From the NCBI GenBank assembly GCA_023265995.1, contig JAHFSA010000004.1:220340-284339 (forward strand): a stretch of 64,000 bases of DNA, given 5' to 3'. Position numbers and translations under genes: made by a program. The notes beneath the pieces are model-generated. The model did not search any database and had not been told where the DNA came from. It worked only from the letters and a program-made list of their open reading frames with translations. Every line of letters starts with the position of its first letter. Positions within the stretch are counted from its first letter, which is position 1. Below are positions 24,902-35,078 of this stretch, piece by piece. This DNA is from Perlucidibaca sp. Its GTDB lineage: Bacteria; Pseudomonadota; Gammaproteobacteria; Pseudomonadales; Moraxellaceae.

Positions 24902-26032
24902 ATGTCTGCTGCACCCCCTGTCTCCCTGTCCTCGTCTCCTGTCGTCGAACGCACGGCGCATGCCTTGCTGCTGGCGCTGGCCATGCCCATCCTGCTGGCT
25001 CCGGCCGGCGGCCTGTCCTGGCTGGTGGCCGGGCTCGGTCTGCTGCTCGCGGCCTGGCCGCTGGCTCTGGCCGAGCGCGCCCTGTCCGTGCGTGCCCGCA
25101 AGCCGCTGCTGAGCGGCATGCAGGTGCTGACGCGCGAGGCCGATGCCGGTCGCGGCTGGCGCGTGCTGGCCTGGAGCAGCCTGGCCGCCAGTCTGCTGGC
25201 GCTGGCTCTGATGTCGCTGCTGGCGGGCGCCATCGCGACCCAGATCGTGCAGGCGGTGCTCGCCGGCCATGCCACGGTGCCCGATGGCCGGCAGCTGTGG
25301 CCGGTGCTGACGCTGCTGGCGCTGCTGACCGCCCTGCTGCGGCCGCTCGGCAAGGCGCCGGTGCTGGTCTGGCTGCTGCCGGCGACCTTGCTGCTCATCC
25401 TCCAGGTGATGCTGCATGCGCGCGGCCTGGCTTCGGCGCCGGTCGAGACCGACCTCATGCTGCCGGCGGTGCTGCCGGATCAGGCCCTGCTGCTGTTCGG
25501 CGCGCTGGCGCTCGGTGGTGGTCTCGGCGTGCACTGGCAGCTGGCCGCGCAGGATGGGCAGCGCCTGTCGCTGCCTGGCCTGGGCATGACGCTGGTGCTG
25601 GCGCTGGCGGTGCTCGCCGGCCTCTTCGGCGGCGGTCTGCCGGCGCTGATGCTGGCCTTCGTGATCACCCTGCTGGCCATTACCGCGCTGCTGCAGCCGG
25701 CGCTGGCGCTGGCCCGCGAGCGTGGTCTCTCGCCGGTCATGGCGCTGATCCTGATTTTCGTGCCGACCGTGCTGATGACCGAAGCCATCGGCTATTTCGG
25801 CGGTGTCACCCTGCTCGATGACCTGGCCTGCGTGCTGGCGATCTGGATGACGCTCAATCTGCTGGTGCTGTCCATCTATGCCGGCTGGGTCATGAAGGTC
25901 AGCCATGTGCGCAAGGCGCTGCAGCTGCCGTCCGAGGCGATCTACAACGTCTGGCGCGTGGCCGTGCGCTGGGTCGCTCCCATCATTCTGCTGAGCGGTC
26001 TCGCCCAGCTCCTGCGCGCGCTCTTCGCCTGA
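24902..26032 (+). CDS. Divergent NSS (sodium:neurotransmitter symporter) family-like membrane protein
   Basis: A 376-residue protein with about ten membrane segments. Two regions resemble NSS transporters: [15 protein letters not shown] followed by a [13 protein letters not shown] segment (NSS TM2-3 region), and the C-terminal part with [31 protein letters not shown] and [15 protein letters not shown]. The N-terminal first helix, which carries the sodium-site GNIWRFPY motif in true NSS proteins, is not recognisable, and the protein is shorter than the usual 450-500 residues. It may be a degenerated or repurposed transporter. It occupies the place held by ratA in Pseudomonas. The stop overlaps the next start (TGATG), so it is coupled to rnfH. 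Confidence 0.6.
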   Translation: MSAAPPVSLSSSPVVERTAHALLLALAMPILLAPAGGLSWLVAGLGLLLAAWPLALAERALSVRARKPLLSGMQVLTREADAGRGWRVLAWSSLAASLLALALMSLLAGAIATQIVQAVLAGHATVPDGRQLWPVLTLLALLTALLRPLGKAPVLVWLLPATLLLILQVMLHARGLASAPVETDLMLPAVLPDQALLLFGALALGGGLGVHWQLAAQDGQRLSLPGLGMTLVLALAVLAGLFGGGLPALMLAFVITLLAITALLQPALALARERGLSPVMALILIFVPTVLMTEAIGYFGGVTLLDDLACVLAIWMTLNLLVLSIYAGWVMKVSHVRKALQLPSEAIYNVWRVAVRWVAPIILLSGLAQLLRALFA

Positions 26033-26343
26033 TGTCCGCCAGCCTGTCGGTCGAGGTCGCCTACGCCCTGCCGGACCGGCAGTGGCTGGAGGTGCTGTCG
26101 GTGCCGGCCGGCAGTTCGGTGCTTGATGCCTTGCGGCTGTCGACGCTGTGGCAGCAGGTGCCCGGGCTGGCGCCGCCGGAGGCTCTGACTGTGGGTGTCT
26201 GGGGCAAGGTCGAGAAGCAGCCGGCAACGCGTCTGCTCTGCGCGGGTGACCGCATCGAGATCTACAGGGAGCTGCTGAATGACCCCAAGGAGGCGCGCAA
26301 GGAGAGGGCGGCCAGGGTCAGGGCGGAGAAAGCGGGACGCTGA
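26032..26343 (+). CDS. rnfH: RnfH family protein (RatB-like ubiquitin-fold protein)
   Basis: A 103-residue protein of the RnfH/RatB family, a small ubiquitin-like beta-grasp fold. It shows [20 protein letters not shown], the VGVWGKVE motif and [22 protein letters not shown], all typical. The role in E. coli is uncertain; there RatB is paired with RatA, which is absent here. The ATG overlaps the TGA of the upstream membrane protein gene by one base. It is convergent with bamE, with a long hairpin between. Confidence 0.92.
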   Translation: MSASLSVEVAYALPDRQWLEVLSVPAGSSVLDALRLSTLWQQVPGLAPPEALTVGVWGKVEKQPATRLLCAGDRIEIYRELLNDPKEARKERAARVRAEKAGR

Positions 26344-26344
26344 A

Positions 26345-26374
26345 CGGGCCGGCAGCCTTGCGGCTGCCGGCCCG
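26345..26374. terminator. Bidirectional hairpin between rnfH and bamE
   Basis: A 13-bp perfect stem (CGGGCCGGCAGCC/GGCTGCCGGCCCG) with loop TTGC separates the convergent genes. It lacks a U-tract, so termination may need Rho or it may only protect 3' ends. Confidence 0.6.
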
Positions 26375-26383
26375 ACAGGAGGC

Positions 26384-26821
26384 TCAGGGCAGTTGCTGCA
26401 TCTGGGCGGCGGCGTTCGACTCGGTGGTGCGCACGGCGCTGTCCTTGCTTGCCGGCAGCGACGGAGCCTTGGTCGGCAGGGCGCCATCAATCTCCACGTG
26501 CTCGACCGCGCCGTTGGCGAAGAAGACGCTGACGCGACGATGCGGAATCTTGTCCATCTTGGCTTCCTTGGCATAGGTGCCGGGCAGGAAGCGGTAGGCG
26601 TAATCCCAGCGCGACGGGCTCAGGGTGTCGGTCACCAGCGGGGTGCCGAGCAGGTAGCGCACCTGGGCAGGACTCATGCCCGGACGCAGCTGATCGACCT
26701 GCTCCTGGGTGATGGCCTGGCCTTGCACGATATCGATGCGATAGGCACGGAAAATGTTCTTGCAGCCCGTGGTCGTCAGCAGGACGCCCACGATGAGGGC
26801 CGTCATCAACTTCTTTTGCAT
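26384..26821 (-). CDS. bamE: Outer membrane protein assembly factor BamE (OmlA/SmpA)
   Basis: A 145-residue lipoprotein (lipobox TTTGC, Cys20) of the BAM complex that inserts beta-barrel proteins in the outer membrane. The SmpA/OmlA fold is shown by VQGQAITQEQVDQLRPGMS, VRYLLGTPLVTD and WDYAYRF ... RVSVFFANGAVEHVEI. It is divergent from fur with 89 bases between them, as in Pseudomonas. The C-terminal 30 residues are a low-complexity tail. Confidence 0.95.
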   Translation of the reverse strand: MQKKLMTALIVGVLLTTTGCKNIFRAYRIDIVQGQAITQEQVDQLRPGMSPAQVRYLLGTPLVTDTLSPSRWDYAYRFLPGTYAKEAKMDKIPHRRVSVFFANGAVEHVEIDGALPTKAPSLPASKDSAVRTTESNAAAQMQQLP

Positions 26822-26910
26822 GACCGCGAATATCCTCGTTGCCTGTCGATAAGTGCCCCGCGGGGCGAGTGTGCGCTATCATACGGCATCGCCCGCGAAG
26901 AGACGAATTC

Positions 26911-27336
26911 ATGTCGATCAGCAACCAGGAACTGCGCAAGGCCGGCCTCAAGGTCACGTTGCCGCGCGTCAAGATTCTCGAACTGCTGGAGAACTCCCCT
27001 GTCCATCACCTCAGTGCCGAAGATGTCTACAAGGCATTGCTGGGTGCGGGCGAGGATGTCGGGCTGGCCACGGTCTATCGCGTGCTGACCCAGTTCGAGG
27101 CGGCAGGCATAGTCGAGCGTCATCACTTCGAGGGCGGGCACTCGGTGTTCGAACTCAAGGACAGCGAGCACCACGATCACATCGTCTGCATCGACTGCGG
27201 CAAGGTCTCCGAATTCCACGATGACATCATCGAGGAGCGCCAGCTCGCCGTGGCGGCGAGACTGGGCTACAGCCTCACCGGTCACTCCCTGCATCTGTAC
27301 GGCCGCTGCAACAAGTGCGCCGTCGGCCGCGGCTGA
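26911..27336 (+). CDS. fur: Ferric uptake regulator Fur
   Basis: A 141-residue metal-dependent repressor. The N-terminal winged helix has NQELRKAGLKVTLPRVKILELLE and VYRVLTQFEAAGIVERHHF; the dimer domain has the metal ligands HHF ... HSVFELKDSEHHDHIVC and CIDC, with a C-terminal CNKC pair. With iron bound it blocks siderophore and iron uptake genes. The start at 26911 matches the family's N-terminus; an in-frame ATG at 26839 would add an atypical leader. Divergent from bamE; its 3' end almost touches convergent recN (2-base gap). Confidence 0.97.
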   Translation: MSISNQELRKAGLKVTLPRVKILELLENSPVHHLSAEDVYKALLGAGEDVGLATVYRVLTQFEAAGIVERHHFEGGHSVFELKDSEHHDHIVCIDCGKVSEFHDDIIEERQLAVAARLGYSLTGHSLHLYGRCNKCAVGRG

Positions 27337-27338
27337 GC

Positions 27339-28994
27339 TCAGCCGGCCAGCAGGGTTTCGGCGTGACGCAGGGTTTCCGGCGTGATCGTCAGTCCGCCTG
27401 ACATGCGGGCAATTTCCTCTATGCGCTGAGCCTGTGCCAGCGTCACCACCGTGCTGTGGGTATTGCCGTCGCTGACGCGTTTCTCGACGCGCAGATGGTG
27501 ATGTCCGCGCGCCGCCACCTGAGGCTGGTGCGTGATGCTGAAGACCTGGGCGTGCTCGCCGAGAGCGCGCAGCAGACGACCCACCACTTCGGCGATACCG
27601 CCACCAATACCGACATCGACCTCGTCAAAGACCATGACCGGCACCGGCGAGTGGCGCGCGTGCACGACCTGTATGGCCAGCGACAGGCGTGACAGCTCGC
27701 CGCCGGAGGCGACCTTGGCCAGCGGCCGCAGCGGCTGTCCGGGGTTGGCGCTGAACAGGAATTCGATGTCGTCGAGGCCGTTCTGCGATGGCCTGGCCAG
27801 CGGCGTCAGCACCAGCTGCAGGCGGGCATTGCCCATGCCGAGGCCATGCAGGAAAGCCTGGATGTCGCCGCAGAAGCCGTCGGCGGCGGTCTGCCGGGCC
27901 GCGCGCAGGGCTTCGGCATCGTGGCGGAAGTCGTGTTCGGCGCTGGCCGCCTCGCGCGCCAGCTGCTCCATATCCTGTGCTTCGCGCAGGCCGTCGCACT
28001 CCTGCTGCAGCTGGGTGGTGACAGTGGTCAGCTCGGCCGGGCTGACGCGGTGCTTGCGCGCCAGTTGATGGCACTGGCTCAGGCGCTGCTCCAGCTGTTC
28101 GAGCTCGCCGGGGCTGGCCTCGAGGTCGTCGAGGAAGTGGCGCAGGCCGGGAGCGGCCTCTTCGATCTGGATCAGGGCGCTGCGCAGCAGCTCCAGCGTG
28201 CTGTCCAGCGCCGGAGCGCGATGGGCATGGCCTTCGAGAGTCTTGATGGCGCGCTGCAGCGTGCGTTCGGCGGTGTCGCCATCGCCTTCGCTCATCAGGC
28301 TGAGCGCCAGTTCGCCATCCTGCTGCAGGCTGCCGATGTGGGCCAGGGTGTCGTGGCGCTGCTCGATCTGTTCGTATTCACCGCTCTGCAGGCCGAGCTG
28401 TTCCAGTTCGCGCAGCAGATGCTCGACGATTTCCAGGCGTGCGCTCTGCGCGGCGCCGGCGCTTTCGGCCTGGCGCAGCTTGTCGGCCGTGGCCTGCCAG
28501 CGCCGGAAATGGCCGGCTGTCAGCTCGGCGGCCGGACGCAGGTCGGCGTAGCTGTCGAGCATGAGGCGATGACTGTCTTTGCGCAGCAGGGTCTGGTGCT
28601 CGTGCTGGCTGTGGATGTCGATCAGCAGCTCGCCGATCTCGCGCAGGTCGCCCAGCGTGGCCGGGCGGCCGTTGATGTAGGCGCGCGAGCGGCCGTCGCG
28701 GCTGAAGGTGCGGCGCAGGCTGCACTCGTCGCCTTCGTCGAGCTCGCGGTCGCGCAGCCAGGCCAGTGCCTCCGGCAGATGGCCGACGACAAAGAGCGCG
28801 CTGACATCGGCGCGTTCGGCGCCGGCACGCACCACGCCGCCATCGGCGCGATCGCCCAGGCAGAGGCCGAGAGCATCCATGAGAATGGACTTGCCGGCCC
28901 CGGTTTCCCCGGTGATGACGGTGAAGCCGGACGAAAACTCCAGCTCCAGGTTCTCGACGATGGCGAATTGGCTGATTTTCAGCAGGCTCAGCAT
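27339..28994 (-). CDS. recN: DNA repair protein RecN
   Basis: A 551-residue SMC-like ATPase for double-strand break repair. The N-terminal half has Walker A GETGAGKSILMDAL; the middle (residues 150-350) is coiled coil; the C-terminal half carries the ABC signature VASGGELSRLSLAIQV, Walker B VMVFDEVDVGIGG and the VFSITHQPQVAA switch. Start MLSLLKISQF at 28994 fits homologues; an in-frame ATG ten codons earlier is less likely. It sits back-to-back with grpE, and converges with fur. Confidence 0.97.
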   Translation of the reverse strand: MLSLLKISQFAIVENLELEFSSGFTVITGETGAGKSILMDALGLCLGDRADGGVVRAGAERADVSALFVVGHLPEALAWLRDRELDEGDECSLRRTFSRDGRSRAYINGRPATLGDLREIGELLIDIHSQHEHQTLLRKDSHRLMLDSYADLRPAAELTAGHFRRWQATADKLRQAESAGAAQSARLEIVEHLLRELEQLGLQSGEYEQIEQRHDTLAHIGSLQQDGELALSLMSEGDGDTAERTLQRAIKTLEGHAHRAPALDSTLELLRSALIQIEEAAPGLRHFLDDLEASPGELEQLEQRLSQCHQLARKHRVSPAELTTVTTQLQQECDGLREAQDMEQLAREAASAEHDFRHDAEALRAARQTAADGFCGDIQAFLHGLGMGNARLQLVLTPLARPSQNGLDDIEFLFSANPGQPLRPLAKVASGGELSRLSLAIQVVHARHSPVPVMVFDEVDVGIGGGIAEVVGRLLRALGEHAQVFSITHQPQVAARGHHHLRVEKRVSDGNTHSTVVTLAQAQRIEEIARMSGGLTITPETLRHAETLLAG

Positions 28995-29205
28995 GGCACG
29001 GGTCCGGCGCAGTATTTGTGGCAATGATAGGTCAGCTGCCGCCCCTGCGCGACGCTGCCGGCAGGGCTTTTTCGCCGTGACTGAAATCTGCCCTTGAAAT
29101 CCCGCGCGGCAGTCACCACATCAGCCCCATGGTTTTTTCCGCAAGTCCGTTTGCGGACCGTTTTATGCTGTCGCCCCGCAGCCCGGGGCGCCCAAGGAGA
29201 CTGAC

Positions 29206-29766
29206 ATGACCGAGCCTACCCGCGAGCCCAAGGCCCAGCCCGAGAACGATGCCATCCAGCCGGAAGTCGTGGCGCCGGAGGCCTTCGAGGCCGCTGCGGC
29301 CCAGACCGGTGCCGAGGCGGCCCGCATTGCCGAGCTGGAAGGTCAGCTGCGCGAGATGCAGCTGCGCACCCAGGCCGAGATCCAGAACATCCAGCGCCGA
29401 GCCGAGCGCGATGTCACCAATGCCCACAAGTACGCGCTGGAGAAGTTCGCCGGCAGCCTGCTGGATGTGGTCGACAACCTGGAGCGCGCGCTCAGCGCGG
29501 CGCCGTCCGACGATCCGGCCGTGAAGGCGCTGGCCGAGGGCGTGGGCCTGACCCACAAGCTCTTCACCGATGTCCTCAAGCGCTTTGCCGTCGAGGCGGT
29601 GGATCCGATCGGTGCGCCGTTCGATCCCGAGCAGCATCAGGCCGTGTCCATGCAGCCGTCGACCACGGCCGAGCCGAACACCGTGACCGCGGTGTTCCAG
29701 AAGGGCTACACCCTGTCCGGCCGCCTGCTGCGCCCGGCCATGGTGGTGGTGGCTACCGCCGGCTGA
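29206..29766 (+). CDS. grpE: Nucleotide exchange factor GrpE
   Basis: A 186-residue co-chaperone that drives ADP release from DnaK. An acidic, disordered start is followed by a long dimerising helix (ARIAELEGQLREMQLRTQAE, residues 45-100) and the C-terminal beta domain with FDPEQHQAVSMQPS and NTVTAVFQKGYTLSGRLLRPAMVVVA. Length and motifs are normal. AAGGAGA lies before the ATG. A CTTGAAA element at 29093-29099 could be the -35 box of a sigma-32 promoter, but possible -10 boxes (CCACAT 29116, CCCCAT 29125) fit only partly. Confidence 0.97.
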   Translation: MTEPTREPKAQPENDAIQPEVVAPEAFEAAAAQTGAEAARIAELEGQLREMQLRTQAEIQNIQRRAERDVTNAHKYALEKFAGSLLDVVDNLERALSAAPSDDPAVKALAEGVGLTHKLFTDVLKRFAVEAVDPIGAPFDPEQHQAVSMQPSTTAEPNTVTAVFQKGYTLSGRLLRPAMVVVATAG

Positions 29767-29796
29767 GCAGGAAACAGGCAATTTGCGGGTATTGCC

Positions 29797-29822
29797 CTTG
29801 AAAATCGTGGCAATACCCACAT
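29797..29822 (+). promoter_or_regulatory. Candidate sigma-32 (heat-shock) promoter of dnaK
   Basis: CTTGAAA (29797-29803) and CCCACAT (29816-29822) separated by 12 bases resemble the RpoH consensus CTTGAAA ... CCCCATNT. It lies about 90 bases before the dnaK ATG, the expected place for heat-shock control in gammaproteobacteria. Confidence 0.65.
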
Positions 29823-29910
29823 ATCCACAGACATGACGCGGTAAATGACCGCGCGACATTCACGATTTGCAGACGAGGCGGCTGACGCCTCGCGGAGTAC
29901 GGAGAGCATC

Positions 29911-31839
29911 ATGGGCAGAATCATTGGTATCGACCTGGGCACCACCAACAGCTGCGTGGCCATTCTCGAAGGTGACAAGGTCAAGGTCATCGAGAATGCC
30001 GAGGGTGCACGCACCACGCCGTCCATCGTGGCCTACACCGACAACGAAGTGCTGGTCGGCGCCGGCGCCAAGCGTCAGGCCGTGACCAACCCGAAGAACA
30101 CGCTGTTCGCGGTGAAGCGTCTGATCGGCCGCAAGTTCAAGGACGACGTGGTCCAGAAGGACATCAAGATGGTGCCCTACAGCATCGTCGCCGCCGACAA
30201 TGGCGATGCCTGGGTGGAAGTGAAGGGCGACCGCAAGGCACCGCCGCAGATCTCCGCCGAAGTGCTGAAGAAGATGAAGAAGACCGCCGAGGACTACCTG
30301 GGCGAAGCCGTCACCGAAGCCGTCATCACGGTCCCGGCCTACTTCAACGACAGCCAGCGCCAGGCCACCAAGGATGCCGGCCGCATCGCCGGTCTGGATG
30401 TGAAGCGCATCATCAACGAACCGACGGCCGCCGCGCTGGCGTTCGGCATGGACAAGAAGGAAGGCGATCGCAAGATTGCCGTCTATGACCTCGGCGGCGG
30501 CACCTTCGACGTCTCCATCATCGAAATCGCCGAAGTCGATGGCGAGCACCAGTTCGAAGTGCTGTCCACCAACGGTGACACCTTCCTCGGTGGCGAAGAC
30601 TTCGACCTGCGTCTGATCGACTACCTTGCCGACGAGTTCAAGAAGGACTCGGGCATCGACCTGCACAACGATCCGCTCGCCCTGCAGCGTCTCAAGGAAG
30701 CTGCCGAAAAGGCCAAGATCGAGCTGTCGAGCGCGCAGCAGACCGAAGTCAACCTGCCGTACATCACGGCCGATGCCACTGGTCCGAAGCACCTCAACGT
30801 CAAGGTCACCCGCGCCAAGCTGGAAGCCCTGGTCGAAGATCTGGTCGCCCGCACCATCGAGCCCTGCCGTGTCGCCATGACCGATGCCGGTCTCAAGATG
30901 TCGGATATCGGCGATGTCATCCTCGTCGGTGGCCAGACCCGCATGCCGCTGGTGCTGGAGCGCGTGAAGGCGTTCTTCGGCCAGGAACCGCGCCGTGACG
31001 TCAACCCGGACGAAGCCGTGGCCATCGGTGCCGCCTTCCAGGGCGCCGTGCTCTCCGGCGACGTCAAGGACGTGCTGCTGCTCGACGTGACCCCGCTGTC
31101 GCTGGGCATCGAGACCATGGGCGGCGTCATGACCGCGCTCATCGAAAAGAACACGACCATCCCGACCAAGAAGCAGCAGGTGTTCTCGACCGCCGACGAC
31201 AACCAGGCCGCCGTGACCATCCACGTGCTGCAGGGCGAGCGCAAGCAGGCCGCGCAGAACAAGTCGCTGGGTCGTTTCGACCTCGCCGAGATTCCGCCGG
31301 CGCCGCGCGGCATGCCGCAGATCGAGGTCACCTTCGACATCGACGCCAACGGCATCCTGCATGTCGGCGCCAAGGACAAGGCCACCGGCAAGAGCCAGAG
31401 CATCGTCATCAAGGCCAACTCCGGCCTGACCGATGCCGAGATCGAGCAGATGGTGCGTGACGCCGAGGCCAATGCCGAGGAAGACAAGAAGTTTGCCGAG
31501 CTGGTCGAGTCGCGCAACCAGGCCGATCAGCTGGTGCACGCCACCCGCAAGACCCTGACCGACCTCGGCGACAAGGCCACGGCGGAAGAGAAGTCGGCCA
31601 TCGAAGCCGAGATCGTCAAGGTCGAGGAAGCCATCAAGGCCAACGACAAGGCGCAGATCGATGCCGCCGTCGAAGCCCTGAGCAATGCCTCCATGCCGCT
31701 CATGCAGAAGCTTTATGCTGATCAGGGCGCGGCCGAAGGCGCTGCTCCGGGTGCGGATGCCGGTGCCGGCGCCGAGCCGAAGAGCGACGATGGCGCGGTC
31801 GAAGCCGAGTTCGAGGAAGTGAAGGACGACAAGAAGTAA
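29911..31839 (+). CDS. dnaK: Molecular chaperone DnaK (Hsp70)
   Basis: A 642-residue Hsp70. The ATPase domain shows [28 protein letters not shown] and [13 protein letters not shown]; the substrate domain begins after [17 protein letters not shown], and the lid ends in the acidic [13 protein letters not shown] motif that binds TPR partners. It folds proteins with DnaJ and GrpE, both adjacent. The ATG at 29911 follows a CGGAGAG ribosome site; 22 in-frame upstream codons are not conserved. A structured spacer separates it from dnaJ. Confidence 0.98.
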   Translation: MGRIIGIDLGTTNSCVAILEGDKVKVIENAEGARTTPSIVAYTDNEVLVGAGAKRQAVTNPKNTLFAVKRLIGRKFKDDVVQKDIKMVPYSIVAADNGDAWVEVKGDRKAPPQISAEVLKKMKKTAEDYLGEAVTEAVITVPAYFNDSQRQATKDAGRIAGLDVKRIINEPTAAALAFGMDKKEGDRKIAVYDLGGGTFDVSIIEIAEVDGEHQFEVLSTNGDTFLGGEDFDLRLIDYLADEFKKDSGIDLHNDPLALQRLKEAAEKAKIELSSAQQTEVNLPYITADATGPKHLNVKVTRAKLEALVEDLVARTIEPCRVAMTDAGLKMSDIGDVILVGGQTRMPLVLERVKAFFGQEPRRDVNPDEAVAIGAAFQGAVLSGDVKDVLLLDVTPLSLGIETMGGVMTALIEKNTTIPTKKQQVFSTADDNQAAVTIHVLQGERKQAAQNKSLGRFDLAEIPPAPRGMPQIEVTFDIDANGILHVGAKDKATGKSQSIVIKANSGLTDAEIEQMVRDAEANAEEDKKFAELVESRNQADQLVHATRKTLTDLGDKATAEEKSAIEAEIVKVEEAIKANDKAQIDAAVEALSNASMPLMQKLYADQGAAEGAAPGADAGAGAEPKSDDGAVEAEFEEVKDDKK

Positions 31840-31864
31840 GTCGCCCCCGAACTACCGGTGAAAG

Positions 31865-31900
31865 CGCAGACGCGGGGGCTTCCCCGCGTTTGCGTCTGCG
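31865..31900 (+). promoter_or_regulatory. Intercistronic hairpin between dnaK and dnaJ
   Basis: A perfect 9-bp outer stem (CGCAGACGC/GCGTCTGCG) encloses a GGGG/CCCC inner stem-loop. It lies 26 bases after the dnaK stop with no U-tract. It could limit read-through or protect the dnaK message, giving more DnaK than DnaJ. Confidence 0.55.
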
Positions 31901-31950
31901 TTGATTGCATAATTTAAGGCGGAGAAGGGCAGGTTGCCCTGGGTGTGAAC

Positions 31951-33087
31951 ATGGCCAAGCGTGATTTCTACGAAGTACTCGGCGTTGCCAAGAATGCCAG
32001 CGATGATGAGCTGAAGAAGGCTTATCGCCGGCTCGCCATGAAGTTCCATCCGGACCGCAATCCGGACAACAAGGAAGCCGAAGAGAAGTTCAAGGAGGCC
32101 AACGAGGCCTACGAGATGCTCTCCGACGCCGACAAGCGCGCCGCCTATGATCGCTACGGCCATGCCGGTGTCGATCCCAACATGGCTGGCGGTGGCGGCT
32201 TCAGTGGTGGTGGCGCCGGTTTCGGCGACATCTTCGGTGATGTCTTCGGCGACATCTTCGGTGGCGGCGGTCGCGGTGGTGCCCAGCGCTCCAATCGCGG
32301 CGCCGACCTCGGCTACACGCTGGAGCTGGACCTCGAGGAGGCCGTGCGCGGCACCAAGGTGCAGATCCGCGTGCCGACCATGGCCGAGTGCGAAACCTGC
32401 GACGGCACCGGTGCCAAGAAGGGCACCAGCGCGAGCCAGTGCCGCTCCTGCAACGGCAGTGGCCAGGTGCGCGTGCAGCAGGGCTTCTTCGTGATGAGCC
32501 AGACCTGCCCGACCTGTCACGGTCGCGGCAAGGTCATCCCGGATCCCTGCCGCAGCTGTCACGGCGAAGGTCGCGTGCGCAAGCAGAAGACCCTGGAAGT
32601 GAAGATCCCGGCCGGTGTCGATACCGGCGACCGCATTCGTCTCAGCGGCGAAGGCGAAGCCGGCAGTCATGGCGGTCCGGCCGGCGATCTCTACGTGCAG
32701 GTGTCGGTGCGCGATCACCGCATCTTCAAGCGCGATGGCGCCGATCTCTACTGCGAAGTGCCTATCGACTTCACCGATGCCGCGCTGGGTGGCGAGCTGG
32801 AAGTGCCGACCCTGGATGGCCGCGTCAAGCTGCGCATTCCGGAAGGTACGCAGACCGGCAAGCTGTTCCGTCTCAAGGGCAAGGGCGTCAAGCCGATCCG
32901 CGCGCATGCGCAGGGCGACATGCTCTGCCGCGTCATGGTCGAAACGCCGGTGCATCTGAACGCGAAACAGAAGGAGCTGCTGCGCGAATTCCAGGAGTCG
33001 CTCAATGGCGACAGCGGCAAGCAGTCGCCGCAGAAGGAGTCCTTCTTCAGCGCCGTGCGCAAGTTCTTCGATGAAATGACCAAGTAA
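31951..33087 (+). CDS. dnaJ: Chaperone DnaJ (Hsp40)
   Basis: A 378-residue co-chaperone. The J domain (residues 1-70) has HPDRNPDN; a Gly/Phe-rich region (75-110) follows; the zinc domain contains four CxxCxGxG repeats ([32 protein letters not shown]); the C-terminal substrate domain ends at residue 378. It stimulates DnaK ATPase. ATG 31951 matches the conserved [11 protein letters not shown] start; a GTG two codons upstream is possible. A strong terminator follows. Confidence 0.98.
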   Translation: MAKRDFYEVLGVAKNASDDELKKAYRRLAMKFHPDRNPDNKEAEEKFKEANEAYEMLSDADKRAAYDRYGHAGVDPNMAGGGGFSGGGAGFGDIFGDVFGDIFGGGGRGGAQRSNRGADLGYTLELDLEEAVRGTKVQIRVPTMAECETCDGTGAKKGTSASQCRSCNGSGQVRVQQGFFVMSQTCPTCHGRGKVIPDPCRSCHGEGRVRKQKTLEVKIPAGVDTGDRIRLSGEGEAGSHGGPAGDLYVQVSVRDHRIFKRDGADLYCEVPIDFTDAALGGELEVPTLDGRVKLRIPEGTQTGKLFRLKGKGVKPIRAHAQGDMLCRVMVETPVHLNAKQKELLREFQESLNGDSGKQSPQKESFFSAVRKFFDEMTK

Positions 33088-33108
33088 GTCCGGTCATTCG
33101 CGAGGCAC

Positions 33109-33138
33109 AAAAAAGCCCGGCAGATGCCGGGCTTTTTT
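33109..33138. terminator. Bidirectional intrinsic terminator between dnaJ and mscS
   Basis: Six A, a 7-bp stem GCCCGGC/GCCGGGC with loop AGAT, then six T: a symmetrical terminator serving both dnaJ (plus) and the convergent mscS-like gene (minus). Confidence 0.92.
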
Positions 33139-33154
33139 GTTTGCCGCGCTTCGT

Positions 33155-33961
33155 TCAGCTGTTGCTGACGATGGTGCGGTTGGCCGGGATCGGGAAGCCG
33201 GCCTGGCCGCCGACATTGACGATGGCGCGGTTGGTGTCGAAGTAGACCTGCCAGTAGTCGTTGTTGTGGCAGAACGGGCGCACGGCGACGACCGGACCGT
33301 ACTGGGTGAACTCCAGCACTTCGATGACCGGCGCCGGGCTGGTCTTCACGTTCGCGATGGCGCTGACGGCGGCGCTCAGGCGGCTCACGGCATCGGCCAC
33401 GTTGACCGAGGCATCGAGCTGGCACTTCAGGTCGACGCGGCGGAAGTCGTTGCTCGAGTAGTTGGTGATGTTGTCCGAGAACAGCTTGTTGTTGCCGACA
33501 AAGACGCGGGTGTTGTCGCCGGTGTCGATGGTGGTCACGAACAGGCCGATTTCCTTGACCTCACCGGTGATGCCTGCGCCCTGGATCATGTCGCCGACCT
33601 TGAACGGACGCAGCACGACCAGGAAGACGCCGGCGGCGAGATGCGCCAGCAGGCCGGACCAGGCCATGCCGATGGCGATGCCGGCGGCGGCGAGCACGGC
33701 GGCGAAGGTCGAGGTCTGCACGCCCAGCGTCGACAGCACGCTGATGAACAGCAGGATGTTGAGGCCGACCCCGAGCGAGGAGTCGGCGTAGCGCACCAGC
33801 GTGGGGTCGATGTGCTTGCGTTCGAGGTTGCGGTGCAGCAGGCCCTGGCCGAAGCGGATCACGCGCGAACCGATGAGCCAGAGCAGCAGGGCGCCGGCGA
33901 GTGAGAAGAGGAAGGATCCGGCGTGTTCGGTCACTACGGCATACCAGTGTTCCAGCGGCAT
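33155..33961 (-). CDS. Small-conductance mechanosensitive channel, MscS family
   Basis: A 268-residue channel protein of the compact MscS type, about the length of E. coli MscS (286). Three N-terminal membrane helices end in the pore helix AAAGIAIGMAWSGLLAHLAAGVFLVVLRPFKVGD, split here as AAGIAIGMAWSG then LLAHLAAGVFLV, followed by the beta domain (IQGAGITGEVKEIGLFVTTI, then a VFVGNNKLFSDNI stretch) and a C-terminal domain. It opens on membrane tension to protect cells from hypo-osmotic shock. It lies between dnaJ and dapB, which are adjacent in Pseudomonas, so it is an insertion in the conserved order. Confidence 0.93.
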   Translation of the reverse strand: MPLEHWYAVVTEHAGSFLFSLAGALLLWLIGSRVIRFGQGLLHRNLERKHIDPTLVRYADSSLGVGLNILLFISVLSTLGVQTSTFAAVLAAAGIAIGMAWSGLLAHLAAGVFLVVLRPFKVGDMIQGAGITGEVKEIGLFVTTIDTGDNTRVFVGNNKLFSDNITNYSSNDFRRVDLKCQLDASVNVADAVSRLSAAVSAIANVKTSPAPVIEVLEFTQYGPVVAVRPFCHNNDYWQVYFDTNRAIVNVGGQAGFPIPANRTIVSNS

Positions 33962-34063
33962 CTTGATGCTCCTTGGGGGTTGGGGGTTGGTCCTGTACGA
34001 GGCGAGCGCAAACTAAAGCATTTGCTGCTCCGGGTTCAATCTCCGTAGTATCCACGCCCATGA

Positions 34064-34882
<819 letters not shown>

Positions 34883-34935
34883 CACGCGGGTTCGCGCGGT
34901 TGGCACTGAAACAGGGCAGGTTCGTGGTCTTCGGG

Positions 34936-34965
34936 TTGGACAGGCGACCCGCTTGCGCGTAAAAT
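34936..34965 (+). promoter_or_regulatory. Sigma-70 promoter of carAB
   Basis: TTGGAC (34936-34941) and TAAAAT (34960-34965) with an 18-base spacer lie about 30 bases before the leader ORF. Transcription would start near 34972, giving a leader RNA of about 100 bases before carA. Confidence 0.6.
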
Positions 34966-35000
34966 CGCCCCTCAAATCGTGCCAGTGTGCAGCCCAATTC

Positions 35001-35078
35001 ATGAAAAGCGAGAAAGAGTCCCTTTCTCGCTTTTTTGCACGCGCGCCCTACTTTTTATTTGTTCGGAGGTCGGTTTGA
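35001..35078 (+). CDS. Putative carAB leader peptide (25 aa)
   Basis: A short ORF begins ATG at 35001 and ends TGA at 35076-35078, inside the TTG start of carA (tTTGAgc). Its first 12 codons form the terminator-type hairpin, and it ends with Val-Arg-Arg-Ser-Val, where codons CGG AGG make the carA ribosome site. No clear Shine-Dalgarno precedes the ATG, so translation is uncertain; if translated, movement of the ribosome would control both hairpin folding and carA initiation. This layout recalls pyrimidine attenuators such as pyrBI. It is inference from architecture only. Confidence 0.45.
   Translation: MKSEKESLSRFFARAPYFLFVRRSV
35004..35036 (+). terminator. Terminator-type hairpin (attenuator) in carAB leader
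   Basis: A 13-bp perfect stem (AAAAGCGAGAAAG/CTTTCTCGCTTTT) with loop AGTCC runs into six T (35031-35036). It lies between the carAB promoter and carA and overlaps the leader ORF, so it is either the dapB terminator, an attenuator, or both. Confidence 0.8.

Noticed and set aside
24782-26227. Upstream in-frame extension of smpB to 638 codons
   Set aside because: The extension is Gln/Arg/His-rich antisense sequence of the membrane protein gene; SmpB starts normally at 24781.
29042-29070. Terminator-like hairpin CCCTGC/GCAGGGCTTTTT upstream of grpE on the plus strand
   Set aside because: No plus-strand gene lies upstream (recN is on the other strand) and the loop is long; kept only as a possibility, not a supported feature.
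29860-31539. A 559-codon open frame antisense to dnaK
   Set aside because: Shadow of dnaK; antisense-of-dnaK frames are a known artefact in GC-rich genomes.
34979-35074. In-frame upstream extension of carA from 34979
   Set aside because: It passes through the hairpin and has no ribosome site; the TTG at 35075 with GGAGG fits the conserved N-terminus.
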